The notes beneath the pieces were generated by a model. The model ran no database searches. It saw only the letters and a list, made by a program, of their open reading frames with translations, and was not told the origin of the DNA. Below, one piece after another: positions 23,161 through 33,994 of a stretch of DNA of 64,000 nt. The position numbers and the translations under genes were made by a program. Position 1 is the stretch's first letter, and every line of letters begins with the position of its first letter. The stretch lies in the NCBI GenBank assembly GCA_030549495.1, contig JAUIRK010000464.1, forward strand, positions 1 to 64,000. The letters run 5' to 3'. This DNA is from Nectonema munidae (Eukaryota > Nematomorpha > Nectonematoida > Nectonematidae).

Positions 23161-25900
23161 AAACTTTTAAAAAATTTAATAGTTCATGAAAAATCAGTCA
23201 TTGTTTGCTTCATGCGATTAAAAATATTGGGCAACACTGATTAAGAATAAAAAAAGTTTGACTGAAAAATCTTCAATTTGACATGAAATTTAATATATGA
23301 TAAACGATAAGGAAAGACAGACTTTTTTAATAGTTCTTCTGCTTATGCGAATATTAGACTATGCAAAGTGACTTGGCGTAGTTTAGTGTATGTTTTATAA
23401 TTTATTCATTTTTCATTTTTTCCACTATCTTTCTCTCACTCTCTTAGTCCTTTCTTCTTAATATCGGAAGTGAGTAGTTCTTTCGTGATTCTGTAAGTGT
23501 AGATGCAATATTTATTTTTATATTATAAATGCCATCATCTATCCATATTCTTGAAGGACACACATCTAATTCTCTAACTTGTAAGGAAAACAGTGAGATT
23601 TGTAGTGAGTATGTATGCTTTTTGCATGAGCCACACCATTGAAAGCATAGCCCTTTTTTCACTATTTCTGCAGACCTAGAGACTTGTATTCTTTCTCAGG
23701 TAATAAGCGCTTTGTTATTTTCACTTTTTAACTTAAATACCCTAAAATCGGAATACTCTAGTCAGGGCCTAATACAGAGAGGCCTGTAGGGGCTATTATT
23801 TTTTGAAAGTCAAAATTATGAACATTGGTGATTTGCGAAATCGTCATCTGTAAATTTTCCCATAATATCTTTTGAGCCGAGCCGATAAACAAATTGGACT
23901 GCCAAGAGTGTAAAAGAGCATAGCATGATGCAAAAGATATGCCAATGTATGATATAAAGGAGGAAAAAAAGGCTTTGGATTTGACTTTTCTGTATGCTTT
24001 AATAAAATGAATCAAAAATAGATATCTTTGAAAAAATTGTTGGTAGAAAGAAAGAATGTTTGGAAAATAGAATACAGTTATTTAAGTAAAAAGAAAATAT
24101 TGCTTGTCCCTCTGACACTCTTCAAGAAGAAATCAATTAGAAGGAAACATGGGAGAAAACTCATCTTTTTACATTATAATTTATCAAATTTTAAATATTG
24201 AAATTGCTTTATTTTTCAATACACGTTGCTTTCATGTAGTCCTTATAGCCCCCCCCCCCCCCTCTGCATCCTCCCTTGTATCCACATTTGGCCTTTAAAG
24301 TTTAATTTATTTCTCCCCATGTATTATCCTATATTTTTTATTTCATTGATTTTCTAACACAAAGTTACAACAATAAAATAAAATCTAGACTTATATTTTA
24401 GTTTTATACTTTTATATTTTTGTTGTAGTTTCTTGCTAGAAACTAGTTTATGCAACAATTTATACTTTTCAAAATTAAATCAGAAATAAGAGCATTGTTT
24501 TCAGGCATTACTAAATTTTTTACTTTTGATTTATCTTTTGAAAGCATATTTTCACATGGGAAGAATGTGGATAAAGTTATTTTAAAATATAATGATTTTG
24601 AGATTTGTGAATTCTCGCACTTTCTGGTACAACCGAAGCTCAATTTACTGTACCATCTTCATTTATTTTATTTATCAAATTTTCCACAAAATTGAACATT
24701 TTTGAGTTACAACTTACTTCCATTTTGGAATTATTTGAACTGCATAATTTTGGAGTAGTCCTTGCCAGAACTAATTTCACATTCGTTCACCAATGCTTGC
24801 AGCAACTACATTTGCTCTCTTACCTATTTTGAAACGCGCTTGTGAGCGAGACATATGTATGCTGAAGCCGTCCATCAATAAAAATAAGCGACTCTTGTAA
24901 GTAAACTAGACGAGTATTTTTGGAACTCAATTTAAAATTCTTTTTCTCTTTTCAGAGCTTCTTTTTGTTTTTTTAAGCGTGACTTAGTGTAATCTTTCGT
25001 TTCTTTTAAAGTGTATAAAGGATTAGATCCAACTAAGCTTCCTATATAAACAAATTTTTCAGCTATTGTGATATCTTTTTTGTCCTTCCATGTTTTTCTT
25101 TTGGAGACATTATATTTTTTATTAATTGCTTTAGGAGTAGAAAAATAAAGTATCTCTGATAGTTTAATTTTGATATTTATTTAATTTAAATAACTCAAAC
25201 TTTTTGCAAAGAATTTTGAAGGAATTGAAAGTTTTAGAAGAGAGATTCTCGACGTTTTATCGTTATAAACCCCATATTTATGAATCTATTTACATGAACC
25301 CCTAATCATTTTTCCAGTGCTATTCTTTATTTTATAAAAGCATAAAATAATCGTACTTTAGTAGTAAATTTGGAAAAATTGAATGCACAAACTTTGAATG
25401 CTTTATACACCTGTTTTTTTATATTTATGTCTTATTTCTCAAAGAGGTGACTTTGTATTGAAAGAAGTATTTTGTTACAGTAACATTAGCCGAGAAAATG
25501 ACTCGCATCCAGTCGTAATCTATTGAAGCTGTATTTGCTGTTGGCATGCCAGGTCGTGCCTCCAAACAATTGCAATGTTCATTGGGAATCTCTATAAAAA
25601 CACAGATCGTTAAACTCCTTACCATAATCTTGAAGTTATCTTGCTTACTTGTAGACCTTATTATTTGTTTGTCATTGTCCATGTAGATGCCTTCTTAATG
25701 ATGACAATTTCAGAGGACAGAATACATTTCTTTTCAGCGGAAAAGGGTATTCTTGGATAAATTGGCGGAGTCAATGAATTTTAAACTTAAATGCTCATCA
25801 ACGGAAGGAGAAAGAACTTCAGCGCCTAAAACTATCACAAGCTGAAAACATAAAAAAAATTCTTTCTGCTTATTCTTCTTCTAAAGAAACTTATTACACT
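23161..25900. other. Intergenic DNA, no gene recognised
   Basis: A run of 14 C lies at 24249-24262. Frames at 23444-23662, 23758-24015 and 25425-25682 (minus) and 24450-24695 (plus) were read through and resemble nothing I know. Confidence 0.4.
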
Positions 25901-26129
25901 TTCTAATATTCCAAAAACACAATACTAGAGATTGATCTAGATTCTAGAAGCTGGCCCTTCAAAATAGTAAGTATAACATGCCCTAGGGACTTACAGGAGC
26001 TTTGTATATGACCTATAAGTCATCAAAGAAAACCATTTATTTGCTTAATGAAATGATCTTTAGCCTGGCCATGCTATGAATATAAAAGATAAAGAGAGTA
26101 GACCTAAAAACCTTAACTCAGCCACAACG

Positions 26130-26880
26130 AATCTTTGATCGTAATTTTTTTAGCATCTGTTGCACTAATCATATATGCTTAACTGGGATAGTAAGTTGGT
26201 GGAAGATCTAGAATCCCATGAACATGTTGACCTTATGCTAATATTTGTGCCTGGTGCTAGTGTTTAACAGCTGATGGGTGTTCCTAAACTAGCTTCTGGA
26301 ACTGGTCAAGAACAGAAATCAGTTGTGATGCAGTGCTTGGCAAAATGCAAGATACAATATCAGATAGTAACAATATGCTTTGGCACCCCACGTCAAACTC
26401 TGGCAGTTGGATTTCTCTAGCTTTCTATAATATTTCCTCGAGATGTTCCCTCATGGGAAGTTCATTTCTCTCTAAATGTCAGATGTCGGCTTGAGCACGT
26501 GTAATGTCCAAAGTTATTTATGCCATCCAGATGTGGCTGTTTCATGGCTAGTTCAATGTGGCTTTAAAAGAAAAGGAAATTCTTTATCTGGCGATATTTT
26601 CTGTTTTATCTGAAAGCGTTGTGACAGCGCCTGATGTTACTGAAGCACCTCTAATAACTTCACACTCCTGAAATAACTACTAGAATACACATACAGAGTC
26701 ATCTCTTTTGCAATGAGCAGTTTTCCTGTGGTATTTGTTCAAAGAACGGTCTGTTTGGCTCCATTTGATTCACGATTGTCCCATGAATCAAAAAAGAGAT
26801 TATAACTGCAATGGAAGATGCATAGCCAAACGTGATCCGCTTACGTTTGTGGAGTCTGATCATAACCTATTGTAATAAGT
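26130..26880 (+). pseudogene. Decayed transposase-like gene of an unclassified family
   Basis: Plus-strand fragments appear in consistent order. NWDSKLVEDLESHEHVDLML is followed by QLMGVPKLASGTGQEQKSVV (a frame change lies between), then KIQYQIV with a core resembling the SFDTTASN block of relatives. Further on come MSKVIYAIQMWLFHG and FNVALKEKEILYLAIFSVLS with TAPDVTEAPL. Near 26770-26850 is SHESKKEIITAMEDAEP. I recall a family of uncharacterised invertebrate proteins, multi-copy in arthropod and cnidarian genomes, with the text DLxxxxxVDRLP...QLLGVPKLxSGTG...SFDTTxxN...CRHHI...MAKAIYxLKI; it is probably transposon-derived with an RNase-H-like fold. The copy has several stops and frame changes. 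The class assignment is inference. Confidence 0.6.
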
Positions 26881-28900
26881 TCTTGCTCTGATATATATTT
26901 TTAAGAGTGGAAGATCTTGAGTGCGTGAGAGAGTTAATATTTTTACTATTTATTAAGAGCGACCCTAATATCAGTGTACAAAAATCCGCGCCTAGTCGGA
27001 AAATTTGCCGACCCCCGTCTGCCTGCAACCTCCTCCCACCTAACGCACAATTAGTCATATGGCTGTCGCTAACATCACTTGTTACCATAGTACATAAAAC
27101 ATTACGCTCATCAACAGATAGTGTAGGAAAATGCCTTCAATACAGTGTATAGTATCTAAAGAAAGAAATGGGGCTTTGATGATGTAGAAGTGTCTTTGTG
27201 TGTGATGTACTTTACTGATGGTACACTTTATGCAATCAGATATAAGGTATGAAAGAATATATCTTGTAAATTATACGATTTTTTAAGAATTACTTTGCAA
27301 AACATCCACAATAACCTGCAGATTGAAGCGACTATTGTCCCTACTCGCTGTAAAATTTCCATCACGCAAATATGTTCTTATGTGAAGGAAATTTGTGCTA
27401 ACTACTTTAAGAACGTGAGACGGAATTTTGTTTAAAAATTTTCTGGGCTTTTTAAAACTAAATGTGCACTAATCTCTTTTATCACGTATCCTTATTATTA
27501 TTAGTATTATTATTTATTGCGTTTGAATGTTTATTTTGTGGTTTGAATGTTCTCTTTATTTGATTCAAAGTTGTATATCATATAATCAAGTTTACTTAAT
27601 TGTCTTCGCTATGAAGAAACATGGCTCTATCTCTATGTGAGGAATAACATTGAGTTTGACTCGCGTTGTATGATGCGAACCAGGTTTGGGGGGTACTCAT
27701 AGATTCTGGCATCGAATCTAGTATCTGCACTTTCATTGGACGCATCCTTAAACTTCTTTTTTACTTCCTAGCAATGTGGGTGAGGATTTTCAAATTATCC
27801 TCTCTATGTTCACACTTTATTCATTATATCTTTTTAATGCTTTCTGATCTCTTCGTAAGAAAAATGTGTGATGAGACCCTGATGCGAAAAATTTAAGCCC
27901 ACATTTTTAGAGAAACTAAAAATTCAACTGAAACAGAAAGCAGGCGATTTGTATCCTAAATTCTGGCATACAATAATTTTTATTGGATAGGCGAGAAGAA
28001 ATCTCACTGTTACTATTCAGTGAAGTGATATATTTTACCAAGCTATTTTCAAAATCCTGGAAAAATATTCGCAAACATAACCTTGTTTCTACTTTCTTTT
28101 TTTTTAGTTCTCGAAAAGGACACTTAATTAGAAGTTTTCAAGCAAAACACCTCTTTTCATCCACTGTCCACCATTTTCTAATAATAGTTGGAAGGCTATG
28201 AAAAAGTCTGTAAGAATATTTTCTTTTTATCCACATAAATACATTTTGTATTATTGCTTTCCATAATATTTCACTTGACATCTCTACCAGCGCAGTTGCC
28301 AACCTTCCATTCTGGGTTATTGTTCCTGTAGATAGAGAGGAACGCTGGCGAACTTGAATGTTCAATGCAATACAATAAGGTTAGTCGACAACTTTGCATG
28401 AAACGCAATGGAAAACCCATCGATTTAAGTTTCATGTCTGAATAGTAAGTTAAAAAATAATACATGAATGAAATAACTTAATTTTAGAAATATTGTATAT
28501 TGAAATTTATTGAATTAAGATATACTGAAGGTATTTCTAATTCATTTTATTAGAGAGTTTTAGCATTCTTTGCTTTATAGACAAATAACGCCTTGCTTCT
28601 TTTTTATAGCTTGACGGATAAATGATTGTAAAAATGGAAAATTGATAATAATAATAATAATATAAAACTTCCTTTTTCTAATATTTTTTTAACAAATACA
28701 AATAATATATGAAAAAAAAATTTATTATTATCAAATAAAATTTATTTAAAAAAAAAATATATAACTTTTTGAATTTGTTCGTCGTGCACTCCTAAATTAA
28801 TTTTGCATTACACAACCCCATTTTGCGTTCTTCTTTCAGGAAATACTGAAAAATGGAAAACTATTTCTTAAATAGTTAATTTGGCAATAACCAATACCTT
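26881..28900. other. Intergenic DNA, no gene recognised
   Basis: Frames at 26867-27152 (both strands), 27666-27896, 27983-28201 and 28138-28465 have no recognisable domain. The base composition is slightly less AT-rich than the surroundings, so it may be eroded transposon sequence. Confidence 0.35.
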
Positions 28901-28923
28901 GTACCCCAAATCGGTGTCTGCCT

Positions 28924-28960
28924 TATATGGCAAATGCCATATAGGATATAATTATATCCT
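28924..28960. repeat. Two adjoining palindromes
   Basis: TATATGGCAAATGCCATATA (28924-28943, a 9-bp stem with a 2-nt loop) is immediately followed by the perfect 18-nt palindrome AGGATATAATTATATCCT (28943-28960). Together they can form two neighbouring hairpins. Confidence 0.7.
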
Positions 28961-29331
28961 ATTTTTACTTCTATTTTCTCTTTTGGCAATTCGATCTGAA
29001 TTAAAACTTTTGCTTTTCATTTTTTTTATATTGTTTTGACGTGTAGTATTTTGTTGATATTTTATTCTGAGATTAAATTTCCTAAATGTTTGATAAGGAA
29101 TTAGCAATTAAACTTTTACAAATTTTCTATTTACCTTTTCAATTACAAAATTTCCTACTTTCTTTAATTTAGCAATAGGCTTTTAACTGACTTTTAATAT
29201 TAGTGCGAAATTTTTTTAATTCAGATAGAATTTCAAAAAGCCAAAATAGGACTAAAAATGGTATATGAAGTTCAACATTTTGTTTTCGTCCCGTTCAATC
29301 TTTGAATCTAAGTAAGACTTTATTTTTGCTT

Positions 29332-29470
29332 CAGCAAGTTGGCTTAGCACTTCGAGAGTTTGCTATTGATCCAATCTTCATTAGTTCGATTTTCCATTGT
29401 AAGATCACTATTATCTGTTCAATTATGGAAGACAGTTATTCTCTTGGATGCAATACCTACAATAATAAAA
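29332..29470 (+). repeat. tRNA-headed SINE-like repeat, copy a
   Basis: An A-box-like AGTTGGCTTAGCA (29338-29350) and a B-box-like TTAGTTCGATTTTC (29380-29393) are spaced as in a tRNA promoter. The following body CAATTATGGAAGA...CTTGGATGCAATACC matches the bodies at 33405-33554 and 37900-38022. It does not fold as a functional tRNA by eye. Confidence 0.6.
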
Positions 29471-31031
29471 AAATCTAAATCCCAACAATTTTCAATCCTT
29501 TTTATTTTCAATAGTTTCAATGTTGTGCTTAATACTTATTATATACATAATTAAACGCATACACATTCATAGGTAATACCCAAACCTAAATCTTACATTC
29601 TCCCATTGAGAAAATCAAAATCTACATCCCCCTCCCTTTTTCAATCATCTAACTAATCATAGTTTGCTTTTAAACAACTTTATTAACTTTTCCTTAAACA
29701 TAAACACAAGTAATCTTAAGTTTCAGACAAAAGATAACAATTTATTTAGAAAAGCCATTTTTTGCTCTCAGAGTTTGACTATTTTAGTTTTTTTAGCTAA
29801 TTCTTAAATCCAATTTCTCCAATTTTAAATAAGATAAAATACAAATACTAAAAACATAATGTACTAAAAGAATATAGAAATGATTTAAATATGGCGGCTC
29901 GAGTCAAAATTAAGAATACCTTGAAATACTTATAAAAAAAATTTTTTAATGGAATATAGAAATATAAGTCTAAATTTTAATCAAGATTTTCTTTAGAAAA
30001 ATTATCTTAACCAAACAGATAAGGATTTATGCTGGCTTATATAAGAGGGGGCTTTTTGGTGCTTTTTCCGTATCCCAAGATATTTTAAGTGTGGCCATGT
30101 CCAAATAATCACAAAGTATTTTTCAATACCAGCGCAGAATATTGGTCAAAATTGCAATAGAAAATGATTTTCACAAGCCGTGTTTTCTATTAGCTTGTAA
30201 AATTGTAGCCTTCAGAATACTTAATATTTTATGATCATTGTCAAAAATGTATTCTAATTTCAGCATAATGGTTTTTATTTACATTAACTATTTTGATTAA
30301 AAATTCTATATTATTCGCATATTTAGGGAAGAACAGTCGTAACAAAATTTATATCCCACGAGCAAATTTTTACGTTGACATGTCCAAAAAATCACCGGGA
30401 ATATTAATCACAGAGGGAAATAATCAATTTGTCTAAAACTAAGACCGAATGCAACTTTTCAGAAGTTAAAAACCATTTAGAACATGAAAAATCTCTATCT
30501 AAATCTTTATTCATCGGTGATACGTGCATGCAGTGTGTAACTCACGGAGTTTCAAACAGTGCTTGCACAAAAATGTAAGAATATCATGGTAGAAAAAAGA
30601 AAATTTCCATTTATATTATATTCAAGTTTCACCTCCTTGGCATACAAAAGACCTTTTCCTTGTTTGCAAAAATTAATGAGGTTGAAATTCCTAGAAAACA
30701 TTCTTTTTTGAGCAAGGCTGCAGAGCTGCCTTTTAAATCTCTTGCTCCAACTTCTTCAATCTCAAAGACATCGTTCACGCTGCTTAGTTTGCATATTTTT
30801 CATTTGAGTAGCTTCAAATTTCCACTAATTCAATTTAGCTAAACATCTTGATCAGTTGAATACCACACATCAATGAATTCAATCTGCCTACGATTCAACA
30901 AGCAATATCCCATTCTTCTCACCAAAAAAGCAGCCGTCATTCTTTCCATTTCTTTTTCCCCTTCACTGAGATAATCAAGAGACAGTATTCTCAGTTCTTA
31001 AAGGTGGTTATAAATGCAACCCACAAACATC
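29471..31031. other. AT-rich DNA, nothing recognised
   Basis: No credible coding frame; the frame at 30660-30842 has no family resemblance. Confidence 0.4.
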
Positions 31032-31175
31032 TTAATAACCCTTTCGTGACCAGAAAAATCAGGCGATATTTATTAAAAAGCAGAATATTCATATACAAAA
31101 CTATTTGAAAAAGCAGACGAAGGTAAAATTGTTTATGTATCATATATGATACACTGGTCACGAAAGGATTATTAA
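31032..31175. mobile_element. TTAA-type (piggyBac-like) MITE, copy 4
   Basis: This is the best-preserved copy. The terminal inverted repeats are 22 bp with one mismatch, beginning TTAATAACCCTTTCGTGACC. A perfect 16-nt palindrome GTATCATATATGATAC (31137-31152) lies beside the right terminus. Body and orientation match copy 1 at 9543-9680. It is 144 bp long. Confidence 0.85.
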
Positions 31176-33245
31176 AACTACAATTTCATAACTGCACACC
31201 CTATCTCCTACATATCACTAGAACAAATATTTCCTACATCTACACTTCTGTAAATCCTACAGCTATTGCCTACTGATCAAATCTGAGAATGAAGACATAT
31301 TTTTCATGGAGCGAACTAATTTTCTACACATCTACAGCCTTATTTTGAAAAATTAATGAGCTTCATCTCCATCCTCCAGAATTCATCAAAACTCCTAATC
31401 CAGTTCCTGCGTAGGAATAACTTTAAAAATTATGAAAGTGTCTTATTTTAAATTTTCTAATTTGATTATGCTGTAGTTCTCTGATTAATTGAACTCTTGA
31501 AAGTGTGAATAGTAAGGGATTAAAAAGGTGAAGCTTTTTATCTTCACATTCGTCTCCCAAAATTTCTCGTTTTGAAAACCAATGCTGTACACTAAATAAA
31601 ATAATGAGTATCTCTTGTTCTCATTTTTAAAAATTTTAGGTATCTAAACATATTCATTGATATAAGTGTGGCCATGTGTGTTTATTTGTGTGAAAGTGCC
31701 GGTAAAAAAACCTAGAATCACATTCAGACGAAAGCAAATAGGAACTTTCCTTTGAGGGGCATTCACAAACACTATTTAAGAATACAACATTCTAATGATA
31801 TTTTTCATCATTCTTGAAATGAACTACACATCTTGAAATATCTTTTCTCTTGGAAACTGGCGAAAGATAGCAAGAGCACGAGCACGAGCAAATATAAAAT
31901 TCTGTCAAGTCATCACTGTTGTGTCTGATTGTATTCTATCATTAGTATTCTTCGTGCATTTTTATTGAATAAATTTCTCCTCTTTACTAACGCTTTCATT
32001 ATTCGCTACCACCTATTATCATCACCCCTTTCATTTTTACTAGAGACAATGGAATTGGAGGTTTTCTTCTTGTTTTTGCATTCCCCGAATATTCAGCAGT
32101 CTTATTTGATAATGACTTTTCTTCACCGGATGTCGGTTAATCACAGCAACTATTGTGTGTGCGTGCGTGTTTCGATGTAAGAATTGAGGCAATATTCTCC
32201 TTGTCCACATCTATTTCTATGCGGGTAAGGGTTGAATCTCAATAATTGAGAATCTCCACTACCCACTTTTAGTATTTTGACTGTTTATTAACTTAAGCTT
32301 ATTTCCACCGTGTATTACAATCTTAATTTCAAGAAATTCTTATTTCTTGTCGAAGTTGTCTATAGCTATCGCTCAATGAGCCAGGACAAAGTGAACGTTT
32401 TGTAATGGGTCTAATTTCATCTATTCACGTATTTTGAAATTTAAACATACTTGTATTAGATAATCCTTCACTTTTCGGACTCAAAATTTGTGTTCTTTGA
32501 ATGATTCATTTATTTGATTGATATTATTGTGGCCAAATCAATAAAGGGCTACGCTTTAAACTTGATGGGCTACTGCGAGCCTTCTATAGTGAGCTAGATC
32601 GATCCTGAATCAAGAGGTCATCGAACTTTAACAACTGAAAATTTTTCATCTTAAACTTTTGCAAATATGCTTTAAGCATTGTCAAAATCAGCGTGTGGTC
32701 GTTGACTTTGATATAAAGTTTTTTATACCCCTTTTAATATTGCTCCTTGATTTTAGTTGAGCCAAGATGTGGCATTTTTGACATTTGGATTCAAAAATAG
32801 TACCCTAAAAATACCCCTTCTTTATATACTTAGAGGTTCTATTTTAAATTTAAGTGTCAAAAATGTCATATCTTTGTCTCAAAAGATTAACATTTCCCGC
32901 TATTTTATAGTTTTAGCAATGAAAAAGTTAGAAGTATGTAACTGAAATAAGTACACTTCTTTAAACACACTTTTGTGATTTTTTCTTTTTTCAAGGAGAA
33001 TATCTGAAATGACAAAAGATGCATTTGGCTTAGATTTTGGTAAACGCAAAAGAACGCGTAATTTGACTTGGCTAAAAATGTAAATTTTCAACAAAGAAAT
33101 CTTGGGATGCTTAGATTATTAAAAGCAGTTAAACTGATAGTTCTCGCTTCTTCCTAATTATCCATTATTTTATGTTTTTCGTTTTCTACCAAATAAATAG
33201 AGAAAAGTAGAGAAAGGAGCTTATAAACACAAAGAGAAGATTTGA
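31176..33245. other. Region upstream of the first visible ERM exon
   Basis: No gene could be assigned. The missing first coding exon of the ERM gene may lie here or further left. Such an exon encodes only about four residues in relatives and cannot be identified by eye. Confidence 0.35.
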
Positions 33246-33840
33246 TACTTTAATTTTAGACAAAGCCAGTAGGTAAGCATGTACATTAGTGACCCATTTG
33301 GCCTATCCAAATATAAATTTCTGGGTACGTTACTGACTACATGTGTCTTCTTATTTTAGATATCTGTATTATTCAGTTTTCTGCGTTTACGAATCTGTTT
33401 GGAAAGGTCGGCAGTTGGTCTAATGGTGGGAGCGTAGGGTCTCGATCGAGAGGGTTAGGGTTCGATTTCTGATCATATCTATCCTTAAAACTATCATAGA
33501 TCCAATTATGTAAGATTATTACTCCCTTGGATGCGATACCGACAACTAAAAAAATATATATATAATCAGGACGGGAGGTTGCTATGGGGCAGTTTTTGTT
33601 GGGCCTCTCCATTTAAGTTAAAATTCAAAAAAAAATTACTAAAAAATGAAATAAAGAAATCATAATTTAACAATATAGAGCAAATAAAATGAAAATATAG
33701 AAAAATTATTTATATTGTCCCGTGGCAATCAAATCTTTTAATTTTGCTAAGATGGGGCTTCTATCTGTAATAAAAAAGCATATTTATGATAAAAAATTAC
33801 TCGTAGAGAAACGAAAATAAGAAATATTAGCTATGATAAA
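33246..33840 (+). repeat. Duplicated block, copy A (left of the first visible ERM exon)
   Basis: Part X (33246-33590, TTTTAGACAAAGCCAGTAGG through GCTATGGGGCAG) is followed by part Y (33590-33840, GGGCCTCTCCATTTAAG through ATTAGCTATGATAAAAT). Both recur at 37411-38160 in the same orientation, with X well over 85% identical by eye. X contains a SINE-like insert at the same place in both copies. Confidence 0.85.
33405..33554 (+). repeat. tRNA-headed SINE-like repeat, copy b
   Basis: The A box TTGGTCTAATGGTGGG (33415-33430) and B box GGGTTCGATTTC (33458-33469) are close to RNA polymerase III consensus. The body ends CCCTTGGATGCGATACCGAC and an AT-rich tail of A and TA repeats. The tRNA-like part lacks a matching acceptor stem, so it is not a tRNA gene. 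Confidence 0.7.
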
Positions 33841-33910
33841 ATATTTCTACTTGTTCTATTTTGTATTTATTTCTTTCTTCCTTGACCCTACTTTTCCTAT
33901 TTTTCTATAG

Positions 33911-33994
33911 ATAAATGTAAAGGTGATGACAATGGATGCTGAGTTGGAGTTCAGCATCCAACCCAGCACAACTGGAAAACAATTATTTGATCAG
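33911..33994 (+). CDS. Moe: ERM exon 1 seen (coding exon 2)
   Basis: Follows a TTTTCTATAG acceptor and ends at CAG|GTATGT. It encodes [17 protein letters not shown] and onwards to LFDQ, the start of FERM lobe F1. The frame is 28 whole codons. Relatives begin with about four residues before this point, on a separate exon. Confidence 0.95.

Noticed and set aside
32376-32390. MSQDK followed by GTGAAC as the missing first coding exon of the ERM gene
   Set aside because: Phase would fit, but the donor is weak, the residues do not match the expected MPKT-like start, and short matches of this kind are expected by chance over tens of kilobases.
33413-33470. tRNA gene with A and B boxes
   Set aside because: The cloverleaf does not close, and the same unit recurs with a shared non-tRNA body, which marks a SINE.
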